Assembly: GCF_008831045.1 (NCBI RefSeq)
Contig: NZ_WAJS01000002.1
Location: 62,001-126,000 of the forward strand
Direction of reading: 5' to 3'
Source: Adlercreutzia muris
Lineage (GTDB): Bacteria; Actinomycetota; Coriobacteriia; Coriobacteriales; Eggerthellaceae
Length of the DNA: 64,000 nt
Shown here: one piece after another, positions 24,572-32,414 of the stretch
Numbering within the stretch: the first letter of the stretch is position 1
Layout of the letters: each line of letters starts with the position of its first letter
Translations under genes and position numbers: made by a program
Notes under the pieces: generated by a model
Database searches by the model: none
Seen by the model: only the letters and a program-made list of their open reading frames with translations
What the model was told of the DNA's origin: nothing

Positions 24572-25975
24572 CTACCCGATACCGCCGTAGAAGATGCCGA
24601 GCACGATGACCACGGCGGTGATGCCCACGAACACGTAACGGGTCATGAAGTTGAACCACTTCCCCAAGGGCTTCGCGCGCCCGAGCTCCGCCTGCTTCTT
24701 CGCAAAGCCCGCCGGGCACACCCAGAAGAACATGACAGCCGCCAGGAACGCTCCCACGGGAATGACGTAGATGGAGATGACGTCCATCCAGTCGCTCACG
24801 GCGCTGCCGCCCTCGATGAACAAGCCCACGGCCACAGCAGCCACGGCAACGATGCCCACCGATACCACTCGCGACAATCCCAGCTGCCCCTGGAGCGCCT
24901 CCACGGGCGCCTCGAACAGGTTCATGAGGCTCGTAATGGCAGCAAACACCACGGCCACGAACAGGATGATGGCGAAGACGCCGCCAAAGGGCATCTCCTG
25001 GAACACCTGGGCCAGGGTGATAAACAAAAGCGGCGGCCCGGAGGATACATCGAGCCCAAAGGCGAACACCGCCGGCACCACCACGCAGGCGGCCACCAGA
25101 CCGGCAATGGTATCGAAGATGGCGACGTTCTTCGCCGCATCCACCACATCCACGTCCTTCTTGAGGTAGCTGCCGTACACGAGTGTGCCGCAGCCGGCCA
25201 GCGACAGGCTGAAGAAGGCCTGGCCCAGGGCATATACCCAGGTAGTGGGGTTCAACAGCGCCTCCCAGCGAGGCACGAGCAGATACATATAGCCCGCTTC
25301 CGCCCCCGGCAGCGTGGCCACGCGAATGGCAATGATGACGAACAGCACGAAGAAGGTGGGCATGAGCACCTTGTTCGCCTTCTCGATGCCGCGGGACACG
25401 CCGAGGATCATGATGCCGAAGGTGACGGCCAGGCCCAGCAGGTGAAAAGTCACGTTGCCGAAGTCCGACGCCATGGCCCCGAAGAAGGCACCCGTATCGG
25501 TTTGGGCCATGAGCTCGCCGGTCAGGGCCGAGAACAGGTAATGGCACGCCCAGCCGAGCACCACCGCATATCCGATGGCCAGGGCCAGCGACCCCAGCGT
25601 GGGAACGAGGCCGATGATCTTGCCGATGCGGTCGCCGTTCCTCACGCCGCGCATCTCCATCGCCTTGCCGAAAGCGCCCATGGGGCCCGTGCCCATGGCG
25701 CGACCGAAGGACATTTCCCCGATCACACCCGTGAAACCGAGCAGCGCCACGAAAATGAGGTACGGGATGAGAAAGGCCGCGCCGCCCAGCTGGGCCACGC
25801 GGTACGGGAACAGCCAGATATTGGCCATGCCCACCGCACTGCCCACGCAGGCCAAGATGAAGCCCGTGTGCGTCGCCCACGTGTCACGCCGCCGTCCGCC
25901 CGTCGCGCCCGTCTCCTCGCCGACCTCGATGGCCCGCGCCTCTTCCGCCACGATGTTGTCGCTTCTGTTCGCCAC
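24572..25975 (-). CDS. Sodium-dependent transporter, NSS (SNF) family
   Basis: A 467-residue secondary transporter with about 11-12 membrane helices that should couple sodium entry to uptake of an amino acid or related amine. The family opening is visible: FILACVGSAVGMANIWLFPY, then LGGAAFLIPYL, which forms the unwound first helix and sodium sites, and GEMSFGRAMG follows. The N-terminus has about 30 polar residues before the first helix. Substrates in bacteria include tryptophan, tyrosine, leucine and others; nothing here identifies it. It is monocistronic, with its own terminator downstream and 81 bases to the ABC-2 permease gene. Confidence 0.87.
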   Translation of the reverse strand: MANRSDNIVAEEARAIEVGEETGATGGRRRDTWATHTGFILACVGSAVGMANIWLFPYRVAQLGGAAFLIPYLIFVALLGFTGVIGEMSFGRAMGTGPMGAFGKAMEMRGVRNGDRIGKIIGLVPTLGSLALAIGYAVVLGWACHYLFSALTGELMAQTDTGAFFGAMASDFGNVTFHLLGLAVTFGIMILGVSRGIEKANKVLMPTFFVLFVIIAIRVATLPGAEAGYMYLLVPRWEALLNPTTWVYALGQAFFSLSLAGCGTLVYGSYLKKDVDVVDAAKNVAIFDTIAGLVAACVVVPAVFAFGLDVSSGPPLLFITLAQVFQEMPFGGVFAIILFVAVVFAAITSLMNLFEAPVEALQGQLGLSRVVSVGIVAVAAVAVGLFIEGGSAVSDWMDVISIYVIPVGAFLAAVMFFWVCPAGFAKKQAELGRAKPLGKWFNFMTRYVFVGITAVVIVLGIFYGGIG

Positions 25976-26056
25976 AGCGTCCTCCTTGAAAATTCCGTGC
26001 CCACCACTATAGCGAATGACGGGACGTCTGGGCGCGGCTTTTCGTCGGCAGGAGCG

Positions 26057-26830
26057 CTAGTTGTCGCGGAGGAGGCGTCGGTAGAGCAGCTTGAAGACCA
26101 CTACGGCCGCCACCATCCACACGGCCGTCACCGTGAGGGGCGCCACCGCAGCCGCCGGCGTCAGGCTTCCGCTGACGATAAGGCGCAGCAGCTCGTCCGC
26201 GCCTCCCGTGGGTGCGAAGCGCACGACCGCGCGGATACCCTCGGAAAAACTGCCGAAGATGGGCGCCATGGTCAGCAGGAGCACCGGCACGCTGTACAGG
26301 CCCGCGGTCATCTGGTCGCGCGAGGCGAGCCCCACTACGAGCGACACCAGGATGACGGGCACCGCCCCCACGCTACCGAGGAGCAGATACCACCCTGCCA
26401 GGCTCCACGGAGCCCCCGACACGGCGAAGCACACCAACTCGGTCGCTATGGTCAGGACGAAGGCCACGAACCCCTTGGCCAGCATGAGCTGCTCGGCGCT
26501 CACGTTCGCCAGCATGAGCGTGCGCAGGGTGTGCTTCTCCTTCTCCTCGGCCAGCCCGTAGATGAGCGACACAGAGGCGCCCATACCGATGGACAGGCAC
26601 AGCGACATCGACAGCACGATGTATTGGACGACCGACGTCACCTGGGGGCTCGCGCCCAGGCCTCCGTCGCCGCGCAGCGAACCGGCCAGGCCCATATCCC
26701 CGATGAAGAACCGATAGAACACGGCGAACCCCACCGGCATCAGCACGCACAGGATCATGGTCGGGTTCTTGGCGAGATCGGCGGCGTCCTTGGCGATAAG
26801 GGCGCCCAACTTGCGCAGATTCGCTTGCAT
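26057..26830 (-). CDS. ABC-2 type transporter permease
   Basis: A 257-residue membrane protein with six hydrophobic helices, the permease of an ABC-2 exporter. The N-terminus GALIAKDAADLAKNPTMI is a typical cytoplasmic amphipathic start. The loop YGLAEEKEKHTLRTLMLANVS is the conserved coupling region of this family (E-K-E..T..LL..P/V). The start ATG (26828-26830) overlaps the ATPase stop by one base, so the genes are coupled. It is related to the divergently encoded permease at 29230-29985, with the same N-terminal pattern (GAL-ARD...NPT). The exported compound is unknown; toxic peptides or drugs are common for such systems. Confidence 0.82.
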   Translation of the reverse strand: MQANLRKLGALIAKDAADLAKNPTMILCVLMPVGFAVFYRFFIGDMGLAGSLRGDGGLGASPQVTSVVQYIVLSMSLCLSIGMGASVSLIYGLAEEKEKHTLRTLMLANVSAEQLMLAKGFVAFVLTIATELVCFAVSGAPWSLAGWYLLLGSVGAVPVILVSLVVGLASRDQMTAGLYSVPVLLLTMAPIFGSFSEGIRAVVRFAPTGGADELLRLIVSGSLTPAAAVAPLTVTAVWMVAAVVVFKLLYRRLLRDN

Positions 26831-27675
26831 CAGAACTCCCTTCCCGTCAACTCCAGAAACACTTCCTCCAGGTTCGGCTCGTCGGAATGCACCGCGAGCA
26901 GCTCGCCGGCACAGGCCAGCTCGGGCAGCTTTGCGACATCGGCGGGGTCTTTGGAGAGCTCCAGCGTGCCGCGCGTGCGGGTGCGCACCGCGATGCGGTT
27001 GCGAGCATAGCGCAACTTCAGCTCGTCGGGGTCGTCGCAGGCGGCAATGGCACCGTCGGCCAAGATGGCCACGCGGTCGCATACCGTCTCCGCCTCGGCC
27101 ATGTCGTGGGTGGTGAGGAACACCGTCGCGCCCCGGGCGCGCAGGTCGGCGAGCAGCTTGTGAACCTCGGCACGGGCCGCAGGGTCGAGCCCGCTTGTCG
27201 GCTCATCTAAGAACAGCAGCTCCGGCTCGTGCACGAGGGCCGCCGCAAGGGCCGCGCGCTGACGCATGCCCTTCGAGCAGTGCTTGACGAGCGTCTTGGC
27301 ATCCTCGGCCAGGCCGAGCCGCTGAAGCAGCATGGGCACCCGACGTCGCCCTACCCCGCGCAGCCGCGCATAGAGCTCCACGTTGTCGGCGATAGACATG
27401 CGGTCGTACAGAGCGCTCGTGTCCGACAGGATGCCCACCCGCTCATAGTCGGCCTCTGTCGCGCGCTCGAGGGGGCGCCCCAGCAGGCTGATACGACCCC
27501 CGTCGCGAGAGAGCTGGCGCGTAAGCAGCTTGATGGTGGAGGTCTTGCCGGCGCCCGACGGACCCAGGAAGCCGAATACCTCGCCGCGACGCACCGAGAA
27601 GGTGAGGTTGTCGAGCACGCGCTTGTCGCCGAAGCTCAGACCCACCGCCTCCATGGAGAGAATGGCCGCGCTCAT
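26830..27675 (-). CDS. ABC transporter ATP-binding protein
   Basis: A 281-residue ATPase of an ABC-2 exporter. Walker A is GPSGAGKTST at about residue 39, the signature region is degenerate (HCSKGMRQRAA, where CSKGM replaces LSGGQ), and Walker B is LLFLDEPTSGLDP. The H-loop histidine lies in LTTHDMAEAE. The C-terminal 70 residues after the ATPase fold match the usual short regulatory extension. The weak signature (SKGMRQ) is common in exporter ATPases of this subgroup and need not mean inactivity. It overlaps the 70-residue membrane gene upstream by four bases and the permease downstream by one base. Confidence 0.87.
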   Translation of the reverse strand: MSAAILSMEAVGLSFGDKRVLDNLTFSVRRGEVFGFLGPSGAGKTSTIKLLTRQLSRDGGRISLLGRPLERATEADYERVGILSDTSALYDRMSIADNVELYARLRGVGRRRVPMLLQRLGLAEDAKTLVKHCSKGMRQRAALAAALVHEPELLFLDEPTSGLDPAARAEVHKLLADLRARGATVFLTTHDMAEAETVCDRVAILADGAIAACDDPDELKLRYARNRIAVRTRTRGTLELSKDPADVAKLPELACAGELLAVHSDEPNLEEVFLELTGREF

Positions 27676-27884
27676 CGAGCGGCTTTCAAGGTGCCGACGG
27701 CCACGGCGGCGTCGCCGGTCTCGGCCGAGGCGGAGTGGCCGGGCTCTAGGGCGTCCAAGCGCTCGTTCACCCGGGCGAGGCCTTCGTCGATATGGCGCTG
27801 CAGGTACACCACCCCCGCGCCGATAAGCACGAAGGCGAAGGCGAGGGCACCAACCAGAATGGTGAGGGCGTGGGTCGTGATCAT
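27672..27884 (-). CDS. 70-residue single-pass membrane protein in the ABC-2 operon
   Basis: First gene of the exporter operon. Residues about 5-28 form a hydrophobic helix (LTILVGALAFAFVLIGAGVV). A charged, probably coiled helix (QRHIDEGLARVNERLDAL) and an Ala/Gly-rich tail follow. The stop overlaps the ATPase start by four bases (ATGA), which argues strongly that it is a real, translationally coupled gene. AGAGAGG precedes the ATG. I do not recognise a family. It may be a small accessory subunit of the exporter. Confidence 0.7.
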   Translation of the reverse strand: MITTHALTILVGALAFAFVLIGAGVVYLQRHIDEGLARVNERLDALEPGHSASAETGDAAVAVGTLKAAR

Positions 27885-28030
27885 GGGAAATCCTCTCTTT
27901 CAGGGCGCCGCGAGAGCGCCGGTGAACTGACGGGGCCCATGATCGGAAAAGCGACCGCTGCCTGCAATATCTTCTGCACGACGCGCGCATCGGCTGCCCG
28001 AGAGGAGCCCACGGGCGCACGAGAGGAGCA

Positions 28031-28204
28031 GGGCAAGGCCGGCGGGAGGGCCCCGCGCGCAGATTCCGCAGCCTCGCGAAAAGGGGTGTACCATCCCCAC
28101 ACCGCTTTTCGCGAAGGCGAGGACCTGCTTGAGCACGGGGACCTCCCGCCGGCCTTGCCCGGACACCCCTTCTCCCCGCCGGCCCCGCGCGCAGATTCCG
28201 CAGC
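28031..28204. repeat. Nested inverted and direct repeats downstream of the LytTR gene
   Basis: An outer 20-base inverted repeat (28031-28050 with 28141-28160, 19 of 20 bases) encloses an inner one (about 28072-28089 with 28099-28117, core CGCGAAAAG/CTTTTCGCG). A 23-base direct repeat, beginning GCCCCGCGCGCAGATT, occurs at 28050-28072 and 28182-28204. The whole stretch 27885-28209 has no supported gene. It could act as a strong cruciform or terminator between the LytTR gene and the exporter operon. Confidence 0.7.
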
Positions 28205-28209
28205 GGCTT

Positions 28210-29157
28210 CTACTTCCAGCCGTAACGGTCGCGCATGGCCTCGGCTCGGCCCTTCGACAGCGGCAGCGAGGTATGCGCCGCATCGGACAGCACGAGGTTG
28301 AAGGTGTTGCGGGTGTAGCGCTCCACGCGAGCCACCTTCTGCACGTTCACGATATAGGAGCGGTGGCAGCGGAAGAACCCGAAGCGGCCGAGCTCGGCCT
28401 CCAGCTCGTCCATGGTGAGGCTCGTGGGGTACAGCTCGCCGCGCACGCTCGCGTAGTTCACCCGGTTGGCACTCTCGATGAAGTCGATGTCGCGAGGGTC
28501 GAGCAGCAATGTGGCGTCGCCGGCCTTCGCGGCGATCTTGCACACGCGCACCTCGTCGGAAAAGCCATCGTCCTCCTCGACGTCCGCCTCCTCCACATCG
28601 GCCGCGAACAGGCGCCCCTCTTCTTCCCAAAACGCCCGCCCCGGCAAAAGAAGCGCCTCGCGCAGGGGCTGGCCCACGGTGACGAACACGGTGCCGGCCT
28701 CATGGCGCTCGGCGATCCACGCCAGCACGAGGGCACGGGAGGAAGCGCTTAAATCCAGCAGGGGCCGTTCGCAAAAGCACAGCTCCGGCTCGAAGAGGCT
28801 CATGCGGGCGAAGGCGAGCAGGGCACGCTGCTCGGGCGCGAGCTTCGCCACCAGAGAGCGGGCGCACCCCTCCAGGCCGAAATGGGCCAGGGCGTCCCCA
28901 ACCGCCGTGCCGTCCCGTCCGGCGAGCCGGGCGAAGAAGCGCAGGTAGGACCGCGTCGTATCGCGGTCGAAGCCACCGTCGTCTTCCAGAAAGTAGGCAC
29001 CGCGGCGCGCACCCTGGATCTCGGCGACGGCCTGGCGGGCGCGCAGGCTCGTCTCGCGGGCGCATTCCACGTGCACGCTGCGGCACGCCTGCCCCGCCTC
29101 CGCGCGGATGAGCGCTTCGATGGAGAGGTATTCGGTGGCGAAGGTCTCTGAGGCCAT
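28210..29157 (-). CDS. LytTR DNA-binding regulator with degenerate ABC-ATPase-like N-terminus
   Basis: A 315-residue protein. The C-terminal 105 residues are a LytTR DNA-binding domain (DIDFIESANRVNYASV, then FFRCHRSYIVNVQKV, SLPLSKGRAEAMRDRY). The preceding part is not a receiver domain. Residues about 110-190 read like the second half of an ABC ATPase: LAPEQRALLAFARM at the signature position, ELCFCERPLLDLSASSR where Walker B and the D-loop would be (compare LLFLDEPTSGLD), then VFVTVGQPLREA near the H-loop. No Walker A is seen upstream, so ATP hydrolysis is unlikely. It lies between two ABC-2 permease units and is divergent from one of them, so it probably regulates them. ATG 29155-29157 chosen. 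Confidence 0.72.
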   Translation of the reverse strand: MASETFATEYLSIEALIRAEAGQACRSVHVECARETSLRARQAVAEIQGARRGAYFLEDDGGFDRDTTRSYLRFFARLAGRDGTAVGDALAHFGLEGCARSLVAKLAPEQRALLAFARMSLFEPELCFCERPLLDLSASSRALVLAWIAERHEAGTVFVTVGQPLREALLLPGRAFWEEEGRLFAADVEEADVEEDDGFSDEVRVCKIAAKAGDATLLLDPRDIDFIESANRVNYASVRGELYPTSLTMDELEAELGRFGFFRCHRSYIVNVQKVARVERYTRNTFNLVLSDAAHTSLPLSKGRAEAMRDRYGWK

Positions 29158-29187
29158 GGCTTCTCTTCCCAGTCGGTTGCGCCGTTT

Positions 29188-29195
29188 ATTATAAT
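29188..29195. promoter_or_regulatory. Overlapping divergent -10 boxes
   Basis: TTATTATAATGG contains TATAAT on the plus strand (29190-29195) and TATAAT on the minus strand (29188-29193), pointing to the permease and the LytTR gene respectively. Both give leaders of about 25-35 bases. No strong -35 box is evident on either side, which suits activator control or mutual exclusion. Confidence 0.55.
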
Positions 29196-29229
29196 GGCGA
29201 GCGGAAAGATAAGGGAAGGAAAGACGGTC

Positions 29230-29985
29230 ATGGAGCAACAGGAGCACGCGACGCCGCGCATCATCGGCGCACTTGTCGCGCGCGATGCGGGCTGCGCCCT
29301 GCGCAATCCCACGGTGCTTCTGTGCGCGGCGGTGGCCGCGGCCTTCTCATGGCTCTTCGGCGCAACGCTGGCCGACGAGCTGACCGCAACGCCCGGCTTC
29401 GCCGTTTTCCTCATGGCCTTCGCGACGATCCTGCCCACCCTGGAGGCGGGCGGAGTCGTCACCCTGTTCGCCATGAGCGAGGAGGACGCCCACGGCACCT
29501 ACGACGTCATGGTGCGGGAAGGCGCGAGCCTGGAGGCTATCGTAGCAGCGAAAGTGATCGTCGGCGCCGTGGGATGCACGGTACTCGTCCCCGTGTGCCT
29601 GGCGCTCGCGGGCGCACCTCGGGGCTGTCTTGGGCCGGCCGCGCTGCTGACGGCCGTGGGCAGTCTGCCCGTTCTCGTGCTCTTCTGCGGATGCGGCCTG
29701 CGCGCCGCCGACCAGATGCGCACGAACGGATGGGCCTGCCCCCTCGTCGTTGCCGGCATGCTGCCGCTGCTCGGCGCGCTCGGGCCGCAGTGGGCACCGC
29801 TCGTCGCGGCAAGCCCTGTGGGGTTTCTCGCCGGCAGCTGCGTCGCGGCGACCACGGGCACGCCTGACGCCCTGGGCCTTCCCCTCCCCGCGCTCGCAGC
29901 CAACCTCGTTGCGTGGCTCATCCTCGCCCTGCTCTGGCTGCGCCGGTGCATGAAGGCGTGGCGCAGCGCCCGGGAGTCGCGCTAG
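29230..29985 (+). CDS. ABC-2 type transporter permease, divergent paralogue
   Basis: A 251-residue membrane protein with about six helices. Its N-terminus (GALVARDAGCALRNPTVLL) and the loop FAMSEEDAHGTYDVMVREGAS correspond position by position with the permease at 26057-26830, so the two are paralogues. GGAAGGAAAG precedes ATG 29230; twelve extra upstream codons are possible. It has no ATPase gene on its own strand, so it may use the ATPase at 26830-27675 as partner. Its stop overlaps the end of the convergent glmM gene by four bases and there is no hairpin between them. Confidence 0.75.
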   Translation: MEQQEHATPRIIGALVARDAGCALRNPTVLLCAAVAAAFSWLFGATLADELTATPGFAVFLMAFATILPTLEAGGVVTLFAMSEEDAHGTYDVMVREGASLEAIVAAKVIVGAVGCTVLVPVCLALAGAPRGCLGPAALLTAVGSLPVLVLFCGCGLRAADQMRTNGWACPLVVAGMLPLLGALGPQWAPLVAASPVGFLAGSCVAATTGTPDALGLPLPALAANLVAWLILALLWLRRCMKAWRSARESR

Positions 29986-31409
29986 ACAGAGGCCTCCACC
30001 ACGGCGGCGATGGCCTGGGCATGGCGCTCGGCCTCGGCGGGGTCGGCCGCCTCCACCATCACGCGCACCACCGGCTCGGTGCCGCTCGGACGCAGGAGCA
30101 CGCGGCCGTCGCCGGCGAGCGCCTCCTCGGCGGCGGCCACGGCGGCGGCCACCTCGGCGTTGCCGTCCACAGCGTGCTTGTCGCGCACCCGCACGTTGAT
30201 GAGGGTCTGGGGCATCTTCTCCATCACGCGCACGGCCTCGCCCACGGGCTTGCCGGAGCGGATGACCGCTGCCAGGAACTGGCAGGCCGTCATGAGGCCG
30301 TCGCCCGTGGAATTGTGGTCCAGCAGGATCATGTGGCCCGACTGCTCGCCACCGATGGCGTAGCCGCCCTCGCGCATGGCCTCCAGAACGTAGCGGTCGC
30401 CCACCTTCGTCTGCACCACTTCGATGCCCGCCTCGCGCATGGCGCGGACGAACCCGAAGTTCGCCATGACCGTGGACACGACCGTGTTGCCGGCCAGCAC
30501 GCCGCGCTCGCGCATGTCCAGGGCGCACACGGCCTCCACCATGTCGCCGTCCACCACGGTGCCGTCGGGGCACATGATCATCACGCGGTCGGCATCGCCA
30601 TCGTGGGCAATACCCACATCGGCCCCGCTCTCGGCCAAGAGCATGCGCAAGGGCTCCAGGTGGGTGGAGCCGCACTGCACGTTGATATCCATGCCGTTGA
30701 AGTCGTCGTTGATGACGATGACCTCGGCACCCAGGCGACGCAGGGCCTCCGGGCTCGTCAGAGCGGCGGCCCCATGACCCGTATCCAGGGCGATGCGCAG
30801 GCCGGAGAAATCAAGGCCCTGCTCGCCAATGGAGCGCACCACGTGATCGATGTAGATCTCGCGGGCCTGCTCCAAGGGCACGGTCACACCGAGCGAGCCG
30901 CCCGAGGGCATGGCGATCTCGGACGCGAGATAGCTCGTGGCATCGGCAGCGAGCAGGTCAGTCGCCTCTTGGGACGCCTCCCACGCCGCCTCCTCCATGC
31001 GGGCCACCTGGCCTTCCAGGCCACCGGTCGTGATAAATCGCTCGATCTCGTCCTCAACGGCATCGGGCAGCTTGAAGCCCGCCGAATCGAACAGCTTGAT
31101 GCCGTTGTACTCCGGCGGATTGTGAGACGCGGAGATGACCGCGCCGCCGGCCGCCTTCATCTCGCGCACGAGCAGGGCCACGCCCGGCGTGGGAATGATG
31201 CCGGCCTCCAGCACGGTACCGCCCGCGCTCATGATGCCCGCGGAAAGCGCCGAACCCAGCATGTCGCCGGAACGCCGCGTATCGCGCCCCACCACGATGG
31301 TCTTGCCCAGGTACATGGCGGCAGCCTGGCCCAGACGGTAGGCCATCTCGCAGGTGAGCTCCACGTTGGCGATGCCGCGCACGCCGTCGGTTCCAAACAG
31401 TCGGGCCAT
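29982..31409 (-). CDS. glmM: Phosphoglucosamine mutase
   Basis: A 475-residue enzyme that converts glucosamine-6-phosphate to glucosamine-1-phosphate for UDP-GlcNAc and so for peptidoglycan. It starts MARLFGTDGVRGIAN, the standard GlmM opening. The phosphoserine loop is VISASHNPPEYNG, the metal loop is IAHDGDADRVMIM, the sugar-binding loop is AIGGEQSGH and the phosphate-binding loop is RPSGTEPVVRVM. All active-site blocks are intact and the length is near the usual 445-450 plus a short extension. It begins one base after the HisE-like gene, so the two form an operon. Confidence 0.94.
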   Translation of the reverse strand: MARLFGTDGVRGIANVELTCEMAYRLGQAAAMYLGKTIVVGRDTRRSGDMLGSALSAGIMSAGGTVLEAGIIPTPGVALLVREMKAAGGAVISASHNPPEYNGIKLFDSAGFKLPDAVEDEIERFITTGGLEGQVARMEEAAWEASQEATDLLAADATSYLASEIAMPSGGSLGVTVPLEQAREIYIDHVVRSIGEQGLDFSGLRIALDTGHGAAALTSPEALRRLGAEVIVINDDFNGMDINVQCGSTHLEPLRMLLAESGADVGIAHDGDADRVMIMCPDGTVVDGDMVEAVCALDMRERGVLAGNTVVSTVMANFGFVRAMREAGIEVVQTKVGDRYVLEAMREGGYAIGGEQSGHMILLDHNSTGDGLMTACQFLAAVIRSGKPVGEAVRVMEKMPQTLINVRVRDKHAVDGNAEVAAAVAAAEEALAGDGRVLLRPSGTEPVVRVMVEAADPAEAERHAQAIAAVVEASV

Positions 31410-31410
31410 G

Positions 31411-31953
31411 TCACTTTCCCCTTCTCACATATTCCCCGTGCAGGCGCACGGCGCCGGCCGGGCATTCCTCGTCGGTCATGCGCATGTTCAATTCGGCGGC
31501 GAACTCGTCAAGCGAGATGCCATAGCGCTCGAGCACTACCAGCAAATGATACACCACGTCGGCAGCCTCGTAGCGCAGATGGTCCACCGCCTCGCCGTAC
31601 TCGGGTGGAAGCTGCACCGAAAGGGCCTCCGGCTCAGCCGCGGCGCCGCCCTGGTCCAATGCCTCGCTCTGGCCGTCAGCGGCGCCATCGCCAGCAGCCT
31701 GCAGAGCCACGGCCGCGGCGAGCGATGAGGTGGCCCAGCCCTCCACGTCCTTGGCGGCCAGGGCCACTTCCCCGGCCTCTTCCATGACCTTCTTCAGCAC
31801 GCCATCTACGCTGCCGGTCAGAAGCCGATGGGTATAGCTCGCCTCGTCGGCCTCGCGCCGCGCGGCAATCGTGGCGCCAAGCGCTTCCAGCGTGGCGCCG
31901 ATCTGCGAGGCCGGGGGCACCTCGCCTTCGGGGATGTACGTCTTATCAACCAT
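31411..31953 (-). CDS. hisE: Phosphoribosyl-ATP pyrophosphohydrolase with internal insertion
   Basis: A 180-residue HisE-like protein of the MazG superfamily, catalysing the second step of histidine synthesis (PR-ATP to PR-AMP). The helices are recognisable: TLEALGATIAARREA, LLTGSVDGVLKKVMEEAGEVALAAKD (with the E-E-x-x-E metal motif) and LRYEAADVVYHLLVVLERYGIS. Ordinary HisE has about 90-110 residues; here an insertion of about 55 Ala/Gly/Gln-rich residues separates the two metal-binding helices. The start is chosen at MVDKTYIPEG; eleven extra residues from an upstream ATG are possible and neither site has a strong ribosome-binding site. No other his gene is near. It is coupled to glmM. Confidence 0.8.
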   Translation of the reverse strand: MVDKTYIPEGEVPPASQIGATLEALGATIAARREADEASYTHRLLTGSVDGVLKKVMEEAGEVALAAKDVEGWATSSLAAAVALQAAGDGAADGQSEALDQGGAAAEPEALSVQLPPEYGEAVDHLRYEAADVVYHLLVVLERYGISLDEFAAELNMRMTDEECPAGAVRLHGEYVRRGK

Positions 31954-32010
31954 TGAGTTCAGCGCTTTCTCTTCGCAGGCGAGCATGCTATACTGCAGAT
32001 ACCGGCAAAG

Positions 32011-32079
32011 CCCGAGTGACCTTACACTCTGGTCGGGCGGCGCAGGTTGTTTTGATTAGGGGTTAGTGGCAGCTAGCCC
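32011..32079 (-). other. Structured 3' region of the toxin-like microgene
   Basis: On the minus strand the toxin-like stop is followed at once by a GGGGCTAG...CTAACCCC hairpin, then about 20 bases later by a second stem (CCCGA...TCGGG). Such paired hairpins after tiny hydrophobic genes are typical where an antisense RNA overlaps the 3' end in type I toxin-antitoxin loci. No antisense promoter has been identified with certainty. Confidence 0.4.
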
Positions 32080-32205
32080 CTATTCTTTTCTTCCCACGAC
32101 ATCCTCGCGTTTATCCTCCCTCCATGTTTTCCATACCTCAAGCAGGAAAGCGGCGATGGTCGAAACCATCGCCAGCACGTTAAGAGCTTCCAGGATTATC
32201 TCCAT
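32080..32205 (-). CDS. 41-residue type I toxin-like membrane peptide
   Basis: A short reading frame MEIILEALNVLAMV continuing through one hydrophobic helix (to about residue 22) into a charged end (VWKTWREDKREDVVGRKE). Size, single N-terminal helix and basic/acidic tail fit small membrane toxins of type I toxin-antitoxin systems (holin-like/Fst/TxpA-like peptides). GAGAGGAG lies eight bases before the ATG. The stop is followed by two hairpins. It is upstream of hisE on the same strand but separated by about 125 bases of structured DNA. I cannot show a matching antisense RNA, so the toxin role is inference; a membrane microprotein of another kind is the alternative. Confidence 0.6.
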   Translation of the reverse strand: MEIILEALNVLAMVSTIAAFLLEVWKTWREDKREDVVGRKE

Positions 32206-32279
32206 AGGCAACACTCCTCTCGAAGCGCCGCCCACGTTCGGACTTTGCCAGCCTGTCTATGATACCCGTACAACAAGAA

Positions 32280-32305
32280 GAAGGTGACCCGCACGGGCCA
32301 CCTTC
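32280..32305 (-). terminator. Hairpin, possible second terminator
   Basis: GAAGGTG(A)CCCG pairs with CGGG(C)CACCTTC. On the minus strand TTCTTCTTG follows. It lies about 110 bases beyond the repeated terminator after the flavoprotein gene. Confidence 0.4.
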
Positions 32306-32414
32306 TCCAAATCACTCAATGCGAATGCGCGCCGTCGGGCCGATCAGGCCTCCTCGGGCTCCAGGTCGTCCAGAGTCGGCGATGCCGAGCCCTCCTTTGG
32401 CGCGCCCTTGCCCC

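Noticed and set aside
32066-32287. 73-codon plus-strand frame opposite the toxin-like microgene
   Set aside because: It lacks a ribosome-binding site and hydrophobic structure; the minus-strand frame has both.
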